A program made the position numbers and the translations under genes. Positions 1-8,990 of a stretch of DNA of 64,000 nucleotides are shown here, in pieces (positions within the stretch are counted from its first letter, which is position 1; each line of letters opens with the position of its first letter). Location of the stretch: the NCBI GenBank assembly GCA_025916675.1, contig CP098402.1, forward strand, positions 925,205-989,204, read 5' to 3'. Under the pieces are notes generated by a model. It worked only from the letters and a program-made list of their open reading frames with translations. It had not been told where the DNA came from and searched no databases. The DNA is from Phycisphaera sp. Its GTDB lineage: Bacteria > Planctomycetota > Phycisphaerae > Phycisphaerales > UBA1924.

Positions 1-2
1 GT

Positions 3-710
3 GGCACAAAGGTACTCTGGGGCGAGCGCGAGACCTACCTCGAGCTGATCCAGATGCGAGCCGACGAGGGGCGAGTGAGCTTCCAATGCGAGAAGCAGAA
101 CGAGCCGGTCGATCCCGAAGAGTGCCTCTTTAGCCAGGCGAGCCTGCGGTATTGGGACGACGATTACCCCGACGTCGCGCGGCTGCTGCGTCGGCTGGGT
201 CCGGGCGTAAAGTTCTACGGCGCGTGCGATCCGAGCCTCGGGAGGAGCGCGAACCGGGGTGATTTCACTGCCATAGTCACGCTGGCCCAGAGCGCCGAGA
301 CCAAGACGCTCTACGTGATCGATGCCGACATCGCGCGGCGTACGCCCGATCAGACGATTGCCCGGATCGTGGCGTTGTCCCAGGCGTACAAGTACCGCGG
401 CTTCGCGTTCGAGTCGAACCAGTTCCAGGAGGTGCTCGCCGAGCAGCTCCGCAAGCGGGCCCGCGAGGCCGGCGTGTCGCTCTACCCCAAGTCGGTGACC
501 AACACGACCCACAAGCAGACACGGATCGAGAGCCTCGAACCGCTCGTGGTGAGCGGGCAACTCCGGTTCAGTCGTCGCCACCAACTCTTGCTCGAACAAC
601 TGCGGCAGTTCCGCCTGGCGGCCCACGATGATGGGCCGGACGCCCTGGAGATGGCCGTCGAAATGGCTCGCAAGCATCGGGTGAGCGGGGGCCAGACGCG
701 GGTGCTGTAG
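3..710 (+). CDS. Phage terminase large subunit, C-terminal nuclease part (5' end outside window)
   Basis: The reading frame is open from the left edge of the window, so the gene begins upstream. The visible part matches the RNase-H-like nuclease domain of phage terminase large subunits, which cut concatemeric DNA during packaging. The expected acidic positions are present: Asp in GACDPSLGRSANRGDFTAI, Glu in FAFESNQFQE and the late Asp pair in HDDGPDALEMA. The ATPase half, if it exists, is not in the window. No capsid or portal gene follows; the next genes are a zinc-ribbon protein and a serine recombinase, so this is probably a degraded prophage or phage-derived element. Confidence 0.8.
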   Translation, partial: GTKVLWGERETYLELIQMRADEGRVSFQCEKQNEPVDPEECLFSQASLRYWDDDYPDVARLLRRLGPGVKFYGACDPSLGRSANRGDFTAIVTLAQSAETKTLYVIDADIARRTPDQTIARIVALSQAYKYRGFAFESNQFQEVLAEQLRKRAREAGVSLYPKSVTNTTHKQTRIESLEPLVVSGQLRFSRRHQLLLEQLRQFRLAAHDDGPDALEMAVEMARKHRVSGGQTRVL

Positions 711-799
711 CCCCGGATGCCACGATGCGAGATTTCTGCCTCGGCTACCCGGGTTTCACCTTGACTTGCTGGTAGCACATACGCTAAGCCACGAGGTGT

Positions 800-1075
800 C
801 CCGGCGATGGTCGCCGGGGCTGCCCTCCGTGGGTTGAGGAGCGCTACCCAGAGATCCTGGCCGCCCAAGGCGGCCGACAACCGAGCGACGCGTAGGCGTC
901 AAGCTGCTGTTTCCCAGGAAACCGCCAACCTGAGCGAGCCGGTCCGCCCGGCCGCTCTTGAACAAGAACGGCGGCACTTGTGCCACGCCCCAGACGGGGG
1001 CGTCGGCCATGTGCTGTGTTCTTGTGCCCCTTGGCGGGGGTCCTGGGAGCGGCCTTGGTTCGACGCTCCCTTTTT
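800..1075 (+). ncRNA. Candidate structured RNA: run of small hairpins ending in a terminator
   Basis: The gap between the terminase fragment and the zinc-ribbon gene holds perfect small-loop hairpins: arms 800-807/811-818 (loop TGG), 859-865/869-875 (loop CAA), 887-891/896-900, and 986-991/997-1002. They end in a GC stem followed by T5 at 1045-1075. The order and spacing suggest a transcript with its own terminator. It did not match tmRNA, 4.5S or RNase P RNA by eye. It could also simply be a GC-rich leader. Confidence 0.3.
1045..1075 (+). terminator. Rho-independent terminator
   Basis: A 7-bp stem (GGGAGCG 1045-1051, CGCTCCC 1064-1070) is followed directly by TTTTT on the plus strand. It lies 41 bp before the zinc-ribbon start and would end transcription coming from the terminase side or from the hairpin-rich stretch. 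Confidence 0.6.
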
Positions 1076-1115
1076 GTTCGAACCCGCCGCCGAGCGTCCC
1101 TCTTGGAGCCAAGCA

Positions 1116-1688
1116 ATGGCCATGAAGCCGTGTCGAGATTGCGGTGCGACAGTCAGCACGAAGGCCAAGGCGTGCCCCAGATGCGGGGCGCGACGCAAAA
1201 AGAGGATGGGCTGCGGGACGATCCTGCTCGCGGTTGTCGGTGCCATCGTGATCGGTGGGGCAGTGCTCGTGGCAGTCGGCCGGATCACCGCCTACCAGCA
1301 GCCAGTGGAAGCCCCCGATCCAACGGTGGACCGATCGATGCATCGTCTAATTGATGCCATCGCGCTGGACGACGACGAAGGAACGGCGAAGCCCGATGCA
1401 CGAATCGTCGCCTTGCTCGAAGATTTGGACGAGTTTCGCTTCACGGCATCGTTTAAGGAACATGGTTTGGGACCTGGGGGTCCGTACCACCAGTGGCTCG
1501 AGCGCGTCGAAGCGATCCAGCACGATGAGGCCGAGCCGTTGTTGGTCCGAGTCGCCGCGAGCGATGGGTTGCCATTCGCGCCCGAGGCGATCCACCGCGG
1601 TTCAAGCAAGCGCTGGTCCGCGGCATCACCTGGCACATCCAGGAACGACAACACGGCGGCCTTAACGCGGAGACCCGCCGCTTGCTGA
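1116..1688 (+). CDS. Zinc-ribbon, single-pass membrane protein of unknown function
   Basis: 190 aa, starting at the ATG behind GGAG (about 9 nt upstream). Residues 1-28 form a zinc ribbon (CRDCG...CPRCG) that is followed at once by a hydrophobic segment (about residues 33-55, ILLAVVGAIVIGGAVLVAV). The rest is an acidic extramembrane region. The last 30 or so residues are low-complexity, and from about 1601 the coding signal moves to another frame that encodes a DUF2924 domain. The native C-terminus may therefore have been replaced by a recombination junction. Function unknown. Confidence 0.6.
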   Translation: MAMKPCRDCGATVSTKAKACPRCGARRKKRMGCGTILLAVVGAIVIGGAVLVAVGRITAYQQPVEAPDPTVDRSMHRLIDAIALDDDEGTAKPDARIVALLEDLDEFRFTASFKEHGLGPGGPYHQWLERVEAIQHDEAEPLLVRVAASDGLPFAPEAIHRGSSKRWSAASPGTSRNDNTAALTRRPAAC

Positions 1689-1960
1689 AATCGGCGATCC
1701 GGCACGCTCCCGATCCCGCCCAGAAACAGGAGACCCGTGCCCGAAAGCGGCGAGTAACCGCCCAGCTCCGGACTGGCAGCGTTCTGATTCGAACCTGGCG
1801 CGGCCGTGAGCACAAGGTCACGGTCCTCGAAGATGGCGAGCGTTTTCGTTACCGCGACACCGAGTACCGCAGCCTCTCCGAGATCGCCCGCGAGATCACG
1901 GGCGCTCGCTGGTCGGGGCCGCGCTTCTTTGGCCTCAAGAAGCTTAAGAACATCGCGTGA
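1601..1960 (+). pseudogene. DUF2924 domain protein, N-terminus missing
   Basis: This frame reads FKQALVRGITWHIQER at the start and ITGARWSGPRFFGL at the end, the typical body and tail of DUF2924 proteins, which often sit beside large serine recombinases in mobile elements. The family's N-terminal part is absent and no normal start codon precedes the domain; the first start-like codon is a TTG at 1682 inside it. The upstream sequence in the same region belongs to the zinc-ribbon gene in another frame, so the two appear to have been joined by a deletion. The recombinase starts 10 bp downstream. Confidence 0.6.
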
Positions 1961-1970
1961 GGATTCAGCC

Positions 1971-3694
1971 ATGAAGACCATCCGTTGCGCGATCTACACC
2001 CGCAAGTCCACCGAGGAGGGGCTCGACCAAGCGTTCAACTCGCTCGATGCCCAGCGCGAGGCCGGGCTGGATTACATCAAGAGCCAGAAGCACGAGGGCT
2101 GGAAGGCAGTCCCGGCGCACTACGATGATGGTGGATTCTCGGGCGGCACTATGAAGCGACCCGGACTTGCGCAACTCATGGATGACATCGACAAGGGAGG
2201 TGTTGATGTTGTTGTGGTGTACAAGGTCGATCGTCTCAGCCGCTCGCTTGGCGACTTCGCCCAGATGATGCAGCTGTTCGACGAGAAGCAAGTCTCGTTC
2301 GTCTCGGTGACGCAGCAGTTCAACACAACGACCTCGATGGGTCGGCTCACGCTGAACATGCTACTGAGCTTCGCCCAGTTCGAGCGCGACGTGGCGGGCG
2401 AGCGCATCCGCGACAAGATCGCTGCGACCAAGAAGAAGGGCTATTGGGTCTGCGGCCAGCCACCGCTTGGCTACCGCCTCCAACGAGACGACGAGCCGCG
2501 AGGGCTCTACGTCATTCCCGACGAAGCGAAACTTGTTCGTGTAATCTTCAACCGTTTCATCAAGCTGAGATCACCGATCGCGGTCGCTGAAGAGCTCAAC
2601 AATGCCGGCCACACCACGAAGCAGTGGACCAGCAGTACCGGTCGCGTTCACGGTGGTAAGCCGTTGACGCAGAAGTACATCCACAAGATCCTCACGAACC
2701 CGACCTATATCGGCAAGGTTACCCACACCCGGAACGGTCACACCGAGATCCATGACGCCGCCACAAGCCCATCATCGATCAAGCGACATGGGATCACGCA
2801 CGCGGCTGCATCAGCGCCAGGGATAAGAACACTCTTCAGCGGTGGACCCATCCGCACCTGCTCAAGGGCAAGCTCCGTACCGAAGACGGCTTCGCTATTA
2901 GCCCGACGAGCATCCACCGGCCACTGGCCAAGTGCGGCACTGCCAACCCCAGCAACGGCCAGAAGCGCATCATCCGCTACTACGTGAGCCAAAAGGCCAT
3001 CAAGCATGGATTCAAGACCTGCCCCATCAAGTCCATCAACGCGGAGCACCTAGACGAGCTCGTCCGCGGAATCGTCTTAGACCACCTCGACCACGGACCA
3101 CTCGACGCCCAACAGGTCGAGGTCCGCGACCACTGGATCCGTACGATCATCAGTCTGGTGACGCTTACCGAGACCACGCTATCGATCTACATTGACAACA
3201 ACCAGATCCACTACCTGCGAGAATACGACTTCGGTACCACGATCGATGCTGCGCCATCTCGTCCGACCTGCTCTTACAAGCCGGAGACGGACAATCACGG
3301 GCACTCGATCCGCCTGAGCCTCAACATCCGGATCAAAAAGCTCGACGGTCGACGCGTGCTTCTCTCGCTCGATGGACGTCACTTGGTCATGTCGTCGAAT
3401 CCCGAACCCAAGCAACACATCGTGAACGCCATAGGCCTCGCGTACCGCTGGCACAACGAACTGGTAAAGAGCGGCCAGCAGATTCGCGAGTTCGCACACT
3501 CGAGCGGTATTGCTCGCACACGAATCCTGAAGCTGCTCCCGCTCGTGAACCTCGGCCCCGAGGTCCTCCGCAATGCACTTACTGGCACCCTTGCGCCGAG
3601 CATCACTCTGAATGACCTGCTCGAAGCTGCCAAGCATCCAGACTGGGCACATCAGGCGCGTGCGCTTGGCCTCGGCCAACAGGTCGCCGGCTAA
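1971..3694 (+). pseudogene. Large serine recombinase (site-specific integrase), frameshifted
   Basis: A resolvase/invertase catalytic domain is at the N-terminus: IRCAIYTRKSTEEGL holds the nucleophilic Ser, followed by YKVDRLSRSLGDF and the recombinase domain (GYWVCGQPPLGYRL). The first frame is good to about 2757. After that the coding sense moves to another frame (HKPIIDQATWDHARGC onward) and runs to 3694 with no stop, which fits loss of one base near 2757. The zinc-ribbon region is degenerate. Such enzymes integrate phages and transposon-like elements. It is inactive unless the shift is a sequencing error. Context: DUF2924 fragment directly upstream, terminase fragment further up. Confidence 0.85.
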
Positions 3695-3872
3695 TTCAGC
3701 GCGAGGACACTGCTCATATCGCCACGAGAGACGCTTGCTCGAATCAAGCCCAAATCGGGATGGTCTGGCAAGTACCGAGCGTCTCTACAACGCCACGAGA
3801 TCGCCGAATTCCCGCGATATTCGGGGGTTTCGCGCGAATTCAGCGGACGCTCTGTAGCCATACAAAATGCGA

Positions 3873-3895
3873 AAGCGGAGAGGGGGGGATTCGAA
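3873..3895 (+). repeat. Perfect 23-bp copy of the tRNA-Ser 3' end (attachment-site candidate)
   Basis: The 23 bases are identical, and in the same orientation, to 63904-63926, which is the 3' end of tRNA-Ser(CGA) plus flank. No tRNA body follows. This is the usual signature of the distal att copy left by an element integrated in a tRNA 3' end. A degenerate third copy lies at about 5793-5811. Confidence 0.6.
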
Positions 3896-4107
3896 ACGGG
3901 GGGATGTTCGGATCGGCCTTGAGACTCTGCAAACGCGGTATGTGCTGTCGTTACAAGCATTTGTGCATTCCGGGCAGTTGCTTTTCGTTGCCGATTCTTG
4001 CCGGTCTTGAGGCGCGCATTTGGAACTCACCCTGGAACTCAGGGCGAGGCGCAGTTGCCCTCCACGCGACAAGATCCATTGGTTCTCGTACACTCGGTTT
4101 TCAACTC
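3896..4107 (+). repeat. Dispersed intergenic repeat, copy A
   Basis: Together with the tRNA-like 23-mer this stretch is similar to copy B (about 5793-5966, same orientation) and copy E (35640-35872, inverted). The best-conserved core is CTTGAGGCGCGCATTTGGAA, then two direct repeats of TGGAACTC at 4021-4028 and 4033-4040. The spacing of the pair (12 bp) is kept in all three copies. I see no protein-coding signal. The organisation resembles integrase arm-type sites next to an att core. Confidence 0.5.
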
Positions 4108-4181
4108 AGACTCCAAACAAAGGCAGGATTCTTGCGCGAAACCTCACCCTACGGATGGATCAGGAAATGGGTACGAGCGCA
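4108..4181 (-). repeat. Solo end of an IS3-family element (relic)
   Basis: Read on the minus strand from 4181 it begins TGCGCTCGTACCCATTTCCT and continues through the leader that precedes orfA in the complete IS at 11247-12530, then stops before the orfA start. No transposase sequence follows, so only the terminus is left. Confidence 0.55.
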
Positions 4182-4188
4182 AACCACA

Positions 4189-4224
4189 CCCCATCCGCCG
4201 ACCGGTGCTGGTCGGCGGATGGGG
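4189..4224 (-). terminator. Strong hairpin downstream of the FG-GAP gene
   Basis: Perfect 15-bp arms (4189-4203 and 4210-4224) enclose a 6-nt loop, 24 bp beyond the stop codon of the minus-strand FG-GAP gene. There is only a weak T-rich tail (TGTGGTTT), so it is a probable but not classical terminator. Confidence 0.5.
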
Positions 4225-4248
4225 GCGTGTGAGACTTGGAGCGTTGGA

Positions 4249-5739
4249 TCAGCAGCCGTCAGCGAACTGGTTCTGGAAATTGAGGAAATCGAAGATGTTC
4301 AGGACTCCGTTGCCGTCGAAGTCGGCGATCGGATCGCCAGCATCGAACGCATTCTGGAACGCAAGGAAGTCGAACAGCGTCAGCTCGCCGTCACCATCGA
4401 GGTCGGCCAAGCTCTGGCAGGACTTTGTGAGATGCAGCAATACAACTGCCCCTCCTGTGACCGGACCGGCACCTGCACCAGCCACGACACTCATCGATCC
4501 GTCGCCACGCAAGTCGCCGACGAAACCCATCGCCCGACCGAATCGGTCGCCATCAACGATCGGGAGTTCGTCGGGATGCGTTAGTTCGCTGATCTTAAAC
4601 CATTCTCGCACGCTGCCGTCGGTCTGGAGGAAACAAACGAATACTGCGCCACGGTCCTCACCACCGTCGTCATCACGGTTGCTTCCGACGATGATGTCGG
4701 GCACTCCGTCACCATCCCAATCGCCGAGGGGCGCGAGTGCCATTCCGAAAATATCATCATCGTTGAGTTCGCCGTCGAATCCGCCTGCACCATCACCGAT
4801 CTCGGTGGCCGCGATCGGTGCGAGTGTCTCATCGAGCATGACGACCCAGAACGCGCCACGATCACGGCCACTCCCGTCATCGAGGAAAGCGCCGACCGCG
4901 AGGTCTGGATGGCCGTCGCCGTTCACGTCCCCGAGCGAGCAGATATGACGCCCGCCGAACGAATCACCAGGAAGGACCGGGACGTCGTCGCCGTCGATCT
5001 TGCGGACCGCCGAGGCTGTACCCGCCGCGGTGAGCGAGATCACGTAGGCAGCCCCTGCTCGGGTGCCGGTGGTGCCATCATTGGGAGCGCCGACGAGAAG
5101 TTCGACCAACCCGTCGCCATCGAGATCGCCGCTGCATCCAGCGGCCTGTCCGAACTGGTCACCGGCCGAGAGGATATCGCCGAGTCCGCCGGCGGAATTT
5201 GAGATCTTACTTGTGATCTTGACCGTCCCATCCGGCTGCATGAATAGCACATAGATCGCCCCTGCGTTGGATCCCCCGTCGTCATCGTTCGGGGCACCAA
5301 TCGCAAGATCCCGCACGCCATCACCGTCGACATCCCCGAGGAGTGCGAGAGAATAACCAAAGAAATCCCCCGGCTCGAGCGTCACGCCCAGATCGCCGGA
5401 GAAGTTCGATATTTTGGTATAGCTGCGCACCGTGCCGTCGGTGCGCATGAACAGGATGTACACCGCCCCGGCATCAACACCCCCGTCATCGTCAGAGCGT
5501 GCTCCGACGGCCATGTCCGGCACGCCATCGCGGTCGAGGTCACCGATCCCGATCGCGGAACGTCCGAATCGATCGCCACCATCCAAGACTCCCAACAACG
5601 CGCCAACGGTACCGTCGATTCGCTGAGCGCCCTGGAGTGTGACCAGCGGTTGGCCTTGGGCTTGCGCCGTACTCGCGAAAACCGATAGCGCAAGCGCTGT
5701 CGACGAAAGAGTCCAGTGTGTGAAGTGCCGAGAATGCAT
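4249..5739 (-). CDS. Secreted FG-GAP (integrin-like) repeat protein with GC-type dockerin tail
   Basis: 496 aa. The start is the ATG at 5739 behind GAGGGAG; an upstream extension in this frame would run into intergenic repeat B. The order is: signal peptide (LSSTALALSVFASTAQAQG), six FG-GAP-type repeats with calcium-binding DxDGDG cores (for example GDVDGDGVRDLAIGAPNDDD) forming a predicted beta-propeller, and a C-terminal pair of EF-hand/dockerin-like motifs (DLDGDGELTLFDFLAFQN and DFDGNGVLNIFDFLNFQN) ending in Gly-Cys. FG-GAP proteins are usually surface or adhesion proteins. The tail is shared with the products at 9231 and 10093 and may be a sorting signal. The gene lies between direct repeat copies A and B. 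Confidence 0.85.
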   Translation of the reverse strand: MHSRHFTHWTLSSTALALSVFASTAQAQGQPLVTLQGAQRIDGTVGALLGVLDGGDRFGRSAIGIGDLDRDGVPDMAVGARSDDDGGVDAGAVYILFMRTDGTVRSYTKISNFSGDLGVTLEPGDFFGYSLALLGDVDGDGVRDLAIGAPNDDDGGSNAGAIYVLFMQPDGTVKITSKISNSAGGLGDILSAGDQFGQAAGCSGDLDGDGLVELLVGAPNDGTTGTRAGAAYVISLTAAGTASAVRKIDGDDVPVLPGDSFGGRHICSLGDVNGDGHPDLAVGAFLDDGSGRDRGAFWVVMLDETLAPIAATEIGDGAGGFDGELNDDDIFGMALAPLGDWDGDGVPDIIVGSNRDDDGGEDRGAVFVCFLQTDGSVREWFKISELTHPDELPIVDGDRFGRAMGFVGDLRGDGSMSVVAGAGAGPVTGGAVVLLHLTKSCQSLADLDGDGELTLFDFLAFQNAFDAGDPIADFDGNGVLNIFDFLNFQNQFADGC

Positions 5740-5792
5740 CGCGTGTCTCCCTCTTTGCGAGAACCAACGCGTTAGTACCATACACATTGCAG

Positions 5793-5966
5793 GAGAAGGG
5801 GGATTCGAAACGGCCAATCCTCGCAGATCGGCCTGAGAGGCCTGTAGATGCCCTATGTCCATAACAGACAAAGAGTTCCGAGTCCGTGTGAATGCGATGC
5901 TTTGCCGGTTCTTGTCGGTCTTGAGGCGCAGATTTGGAACTCATGCTGGAACTCAGCGCTGCGCTC
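5793..5966 (+). repeat. Dispersed intergenic repeat, copy B
   Basis: This has the same layout and orientation as copy A: an imperfect tRNA-Ser-3'-like segment (GGAGAAGGGGGATTCGAA), then the CTTGAGGCGCAGATTTGGAA core, then TGGAACTC repeats at 5935-5942 and 5947-5954. It sits just upstream of the FG-GAP gene, between it and the sigma factor. Copies A and B bracket that gene. Confidence 0.5.
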
Positions 5967-6030
5967 TGACCTGCTTCCTGACCCATTCGTAGGGTGAGGT
6001 CTCGGGCAAGAATCCGGCCTCGCAGTTTGG
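5960..6030 (+). repeat. Solo end of an IS3-family element (relic)
   Basis: It begins TGCGCTCTGACCTGCTTCCT and continues CCATTCGTAGGGTGAGG...CAAGAATCCGGCCTC. This matches the terminal sequence of the complete IS at 11247-12530. It points opposite to the relic at 4108-4181 and carries no transposase sequence. Confidence 0.45.
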
Positions 6031-6135
6031 GTCCTGTTTGATCAATTGGCAAGCGAATGTTCGCAGATGCGGACAACCATCCTGCTTTTCGAGGATAGAG
6101 GCACTGGGGCCTGGACCTCGCAATAATCCCTATCT

Positions 6136-6708
6136 ATGCCAGTACAGCAAGACCACCGAGCTGAAGACCTTCTGCCGGATGTCTATGCCCGCCTTCGGGC
6201 GATCGCCCGACGATCGATGAACGGTGAGCGGGCCGACCACACGCTCGGGGCGACGGCCTTGGTGCATGAGGCTTATCTGCGGTTGGCCGGGCGACCCCAG
6301 CAAGCCGGTGGTTGGGCCAACGAAGCGCACTTCTTCGTGGCCGCGGCCGAAGCGATGCGGCGGGTGCTCGTGGACCACGCGCGTGGCCGCATGCGAATCA
6401 AGCGCGGTGGCGATGGGATGGCCGCCGCGCGAAAGCTGGACCCCTCGACGCTCGAAAACGTCTCCTGCGTGGCCGCCGAAGCCGGGCCGGAGGCGATCTT
6501 GGCCCTTGATGAGGCATTTTCACGCCTCGAACAAGAGGATCCCCGCGGAGCGGCCGTGGTGCGGCTGCGCTTCTATGCCGGCCTGAGCGTGGAACAGAGC
6601 GCGGTCGTGCTGGGCGTGAGTGATCGGACGATCAAACGGGAGTGGGCCTTCGCCCGTGCCCGGCTGTTCGACCTGCTGAGTGTTCCGGCCGAAGAACAGG
6701 AGTCATGA
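6136..6708 (+). CDS. ECF-like RNA polymerase sigma factor (Sigma70-ECF family)
   Basis: 190 aa. The sequence matches the planctomycete-rich sigma-70 ECF group (family of TIGR02999): sigma-2-like HTLGATALVHEAYLRL and FFVAAAEAMRRVLVDHARG, then sigma-4-like VVRLRFYAGLSVEQSAVVLGVSDRTIKREWAFARARL with its helix-turn-helix. It would direct RNA polymerase to a specific regulon. The stop overlaps the ATG of the kinase gene (ATGA), so the two are translationally coupled. In this family the adjacent kinase is commonly the signalling partner; that role is inferred here. Confidence 0.9.
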   Translation: MPVQQDHRAEDLLPDVYARLRAIARRSMNGERADHTLGATALVHEAYLRLAGRPQQAGGWANEAHFFVAAAEAMRRVLVDHARGRMRIKRGGDGMAAARKLDPSTLENVSCVAAEAGPEAILALDEAFSRLEQEDPRGAAVVRLRFYAGLSVEQSAVVLGVSDRTIKREWAFARARLFDLLSVPAEEQES

Positions 6709-8990
6709 CGATGGACGAGCGCAGGTTGACGGTCGACGCGAAGCTCATTTTTGCCGAAGCGATGGAATTGCCCGACGACCAGCGCGAGGCCTACATCGCG
6801 CGCGCCTGCGGTGATCGGTCGGATCTGCGGTCCTTTGTCGAGCGTTTGCTGGCCGCCAACGACCAGGCAGGTAGGTTCATGCACACCCCCACCGGCGGCG
6901 GCCACCCCCCGGCCGGCACAGGGAGCGACCAGCCGGTAGGCGCAGACCGCTCATCGTCAATTCGCCGGCGGGTTGGCTCGTTCGAGTTGGTGCGGCGGAT
7001 TGGCGAGGGGGCGTTCGGTGAGGTCTATCTGGCGAACCAGTTGGAGCCCATCAGGCGCGATGTGGCTGTCAAGTTGTTGCGTGAGGGCCTCGATTCACGG
7101 TACGTGGTCTCGAGGTTCGAGGCCGAGCGTCAGGCCCTGGCGATGCTCGACCATCCGAACATCGCTCGGCTCCTCGACGCCGGCACCAGCGATGACGGGC
7201 GGCCCTTCTTCGCGATGGACCTCGTTCGCGGTACGCGGATCACCGAGCACGCCGACGCGAACCGCTTGAACCTCCGCGAGCGCGTGCGCCTGCTGATCGG
7301 GGCCTGCCGGGGCGTGCAGCACGCCCACGAGGCGGGCCTGATCCACCGCGATCTGAAGCCGGCCAACATCCTGGTCGAAGTTCGCGATGACCGTGCGATC
7401 GCCCGGGTGATCGACTTTGGCATCGCTCGGGCGGTGCGTTCCAGCATCGACGCAACCAACCAGACCTTGCACGGCCAGGTCTTGGGCACGCCCGCATACA
7501 TGAGCCCCGAGCAGGCGCGCGGCGGGGCCGATGTGGACTCACGCGCAGATGTTTATTCGTTGGGCTGCGTGTTGTACGAACTGCTCACCGGCACCACGCC
7601 CCTGGAGGCATCGGAACTCCGCGGGGCGCCCCAAGGCGACCTGCATCGGGCGATCGCCGAGCGCACGCTCACGCTGCCGAGCGATCGCATGCAGGCGATG
7701 GGCGACGGCGTGCGTGCCATCGCACGGCTGCGCAACGTTGAGTCGTCCGGTATCGGGCGTTTGCTCCGTGGCGAGCTCGACTGGATCTGCGCGTGCGCGC
7801 TCGATCGAGAGTCTCAGAATCGCTACGCCACCGCCGGCGCGCTCGCCGACGATCTGGAGCGATGGCTCGACGGGCGGCACATCACCGCGGCACCCAAGCG
7901 ACAGCGGGTAGCCCGGGCACGGCGCCTGGCGATACGCAACGCAACTCGGTTACGCTGGACGGGCGGGATCGCCGCAGTCCTGGCGCTCGGATTCGTGTGG
8001 GGTGCCGGATGGGTGCCCGGAGTTCCGGGGGTTCGGGAACTCATGCAGCGCAGCGTCGAGACCTACTCCAGCGGGCAGCGATACGGATTGCCCCGCGGCG
8101 CGTGGGTGAACGGCATGAGCGTCAACCGAGCGGGTGGGGTGTACTCGCTGGTCGGCGGTGGCCGGGACAACCGTGCCGGGGCCGACCATGCCGTGGTTGG
8201 AGGCGGGCGGGGCAATATCGCGGCGGGAGACGCTGCCACCGTCGGCGGCGGATTCCAGAACCACGCGTTGGATCGCCACAACTCGATCTCGGGAGGTTTC
8301 AAGAACCTGACCAGAGGATCGTCGGCAACCGTCGGCGGTGGCGAGAGCAATACCGCCTCGGCGTACGCGTCGGTCGTCCCCGGCGGGATGCTCAACGAGG
8401 CGAGCGGGTACGCCACCTTCGCGGCGGGTGCGGGCGCGGTTGCATCGGACTTTGGTTCGTTCGTGTGGTCCGACAAGGGGGATCCCAACGAACGCTACTC
8501 CGATGGGGATGAGTCTCAGCCGTCGCAGGGCAGTCGTTCATTTACAGCGCGGGCCCTGGGTGGCTTCCACCTCTTTACCCAGTACGGCACCAAGGCCCTG
8601 CTCCGCCATGGCGAGGGATCCTGGAGCCACAACCTCGCCGACGAATCCCGGGTTGATCGTGAGCCGGTCGATTCAGAAACTGTTCTCGATGCGCTGGCGG
8701 CACTCCAGTTGGAGACCTTCCGCTACCACCAGCAGGACGCCACGCTCGCCGACGGCGAGCCCATCCGGCACCTTGCCCCGGGGGGCGAGGCCTTCCATGC
8801 TGCGTTCGGCCTGGGCATCCCCGACGGTCACGTCACGAGCGCTGACCTGGACGGCGTGGCCCTGGCTGCGATCCAGGGGCTGATCGAGCGGCTTGAACTG
8901 CAACAGCGTCAGATCGAGCTCCAGCAGTCCCAGTTGCGAACACAGTCCGAGCGCATTGCCGAGCTCGAGCGGCGAAACGCGGGCGGCTGA
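6705..8990 (+). CDS. Ser/Thr protein kinase fused to YadA-like head repeats and an S74-like tail
   Basis: 761 aa. The start is the ATG overlapping the sigma factor stop; a second ATG lies at 6711. Residues about 90-370 form a Hanks-type kinase: GEGAFGEVYLA (P-loop), VAVKLL (Lys), HRDLKPANIL (catalytic loop), IDFGIAR (DFG) and MSPEQ. One membrane span follows (about 416-436). The outer part has repeats of the type YSLVGGGRDNRAGADHAVVG and SATVGGGESNTASAYASV, as in trimeric autotransporter heads, then VLDALAALQLETFRYHQQ...GVALAAIQGLIERLE, which resembles the S74 chaperone domain, and a terminal coiled coil. The usual SD-x-LK motif of S74 is degenerate. A cytoplasmic kinase with a beta-helical external sensor is implied. 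Confidence 0.9.
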   Translation: MTMDERRLTVDAKLIFAEAMELPDDQREAYIARACGDRSDLRSFVERLLAANDQAGRFMHTPTGGGHPPAGTGSDQPVGADRSSSIRRRVGSFELVRRIGEGAFGEVYLANQLEPIRRDVAVKLLREGLDSRYVVSRFEAERQALAMLDHPNIARLLDAGTSDDGRPFFAMDLVRGTRITEHADANRLNLRERVRLLIGACRGVQHAHEAGLIHRDLKPANILVEVRDDRAIARVIDFGIARAVRSSIDATNQTLHGQVLGTPAYMSPEQARGGADVDSRADVYSLGCVLYELLTGTTPLEASELRGAPQGDLHRAIAERTLTLPSDRMQAMGDGVRAIARLRNVESSGIGRLLRGELDWICACALDRESQNRYATAGALADDLERWLDGRHITAAPKRQRVARARRLAIRNATRLRWTGGIAAVLALGFVWGAGWVPGVPGVRELMQRSVETYSSGQRYGLPRGAWVNGMSVNRAGGVYSLVGGGRDNRAGADHAVVGGGRGNIAAGDAATVGGGFQNHALDRHNSISGGFKNLTRGSSATVGGGESNTASAYASVVPGGMLNEASGYATFAAGAGAVASDFGSFVWSDKGDPNERYSDGDESQPSQGSRSFTARALGGFHLFTQYGTKALLRHGEGSWSHNLADESRVDREPVDSETVLDALAALQLETFRYHQQDATLADGEPIRHLAPGGEAFHAAFGLGIPDGHVTSADLDGVALAAIQGLIERLELQQRQIELQQSQLRTQSERIAELERRNAGG

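Noticed and set aside
5740-5871. 44-residue N-terminal extension of the FG-GAP protein
   Set aside because: It translates intergenic repeat B; the ATG at 5739 has a better ribosome site and is followed by the signal peptide.
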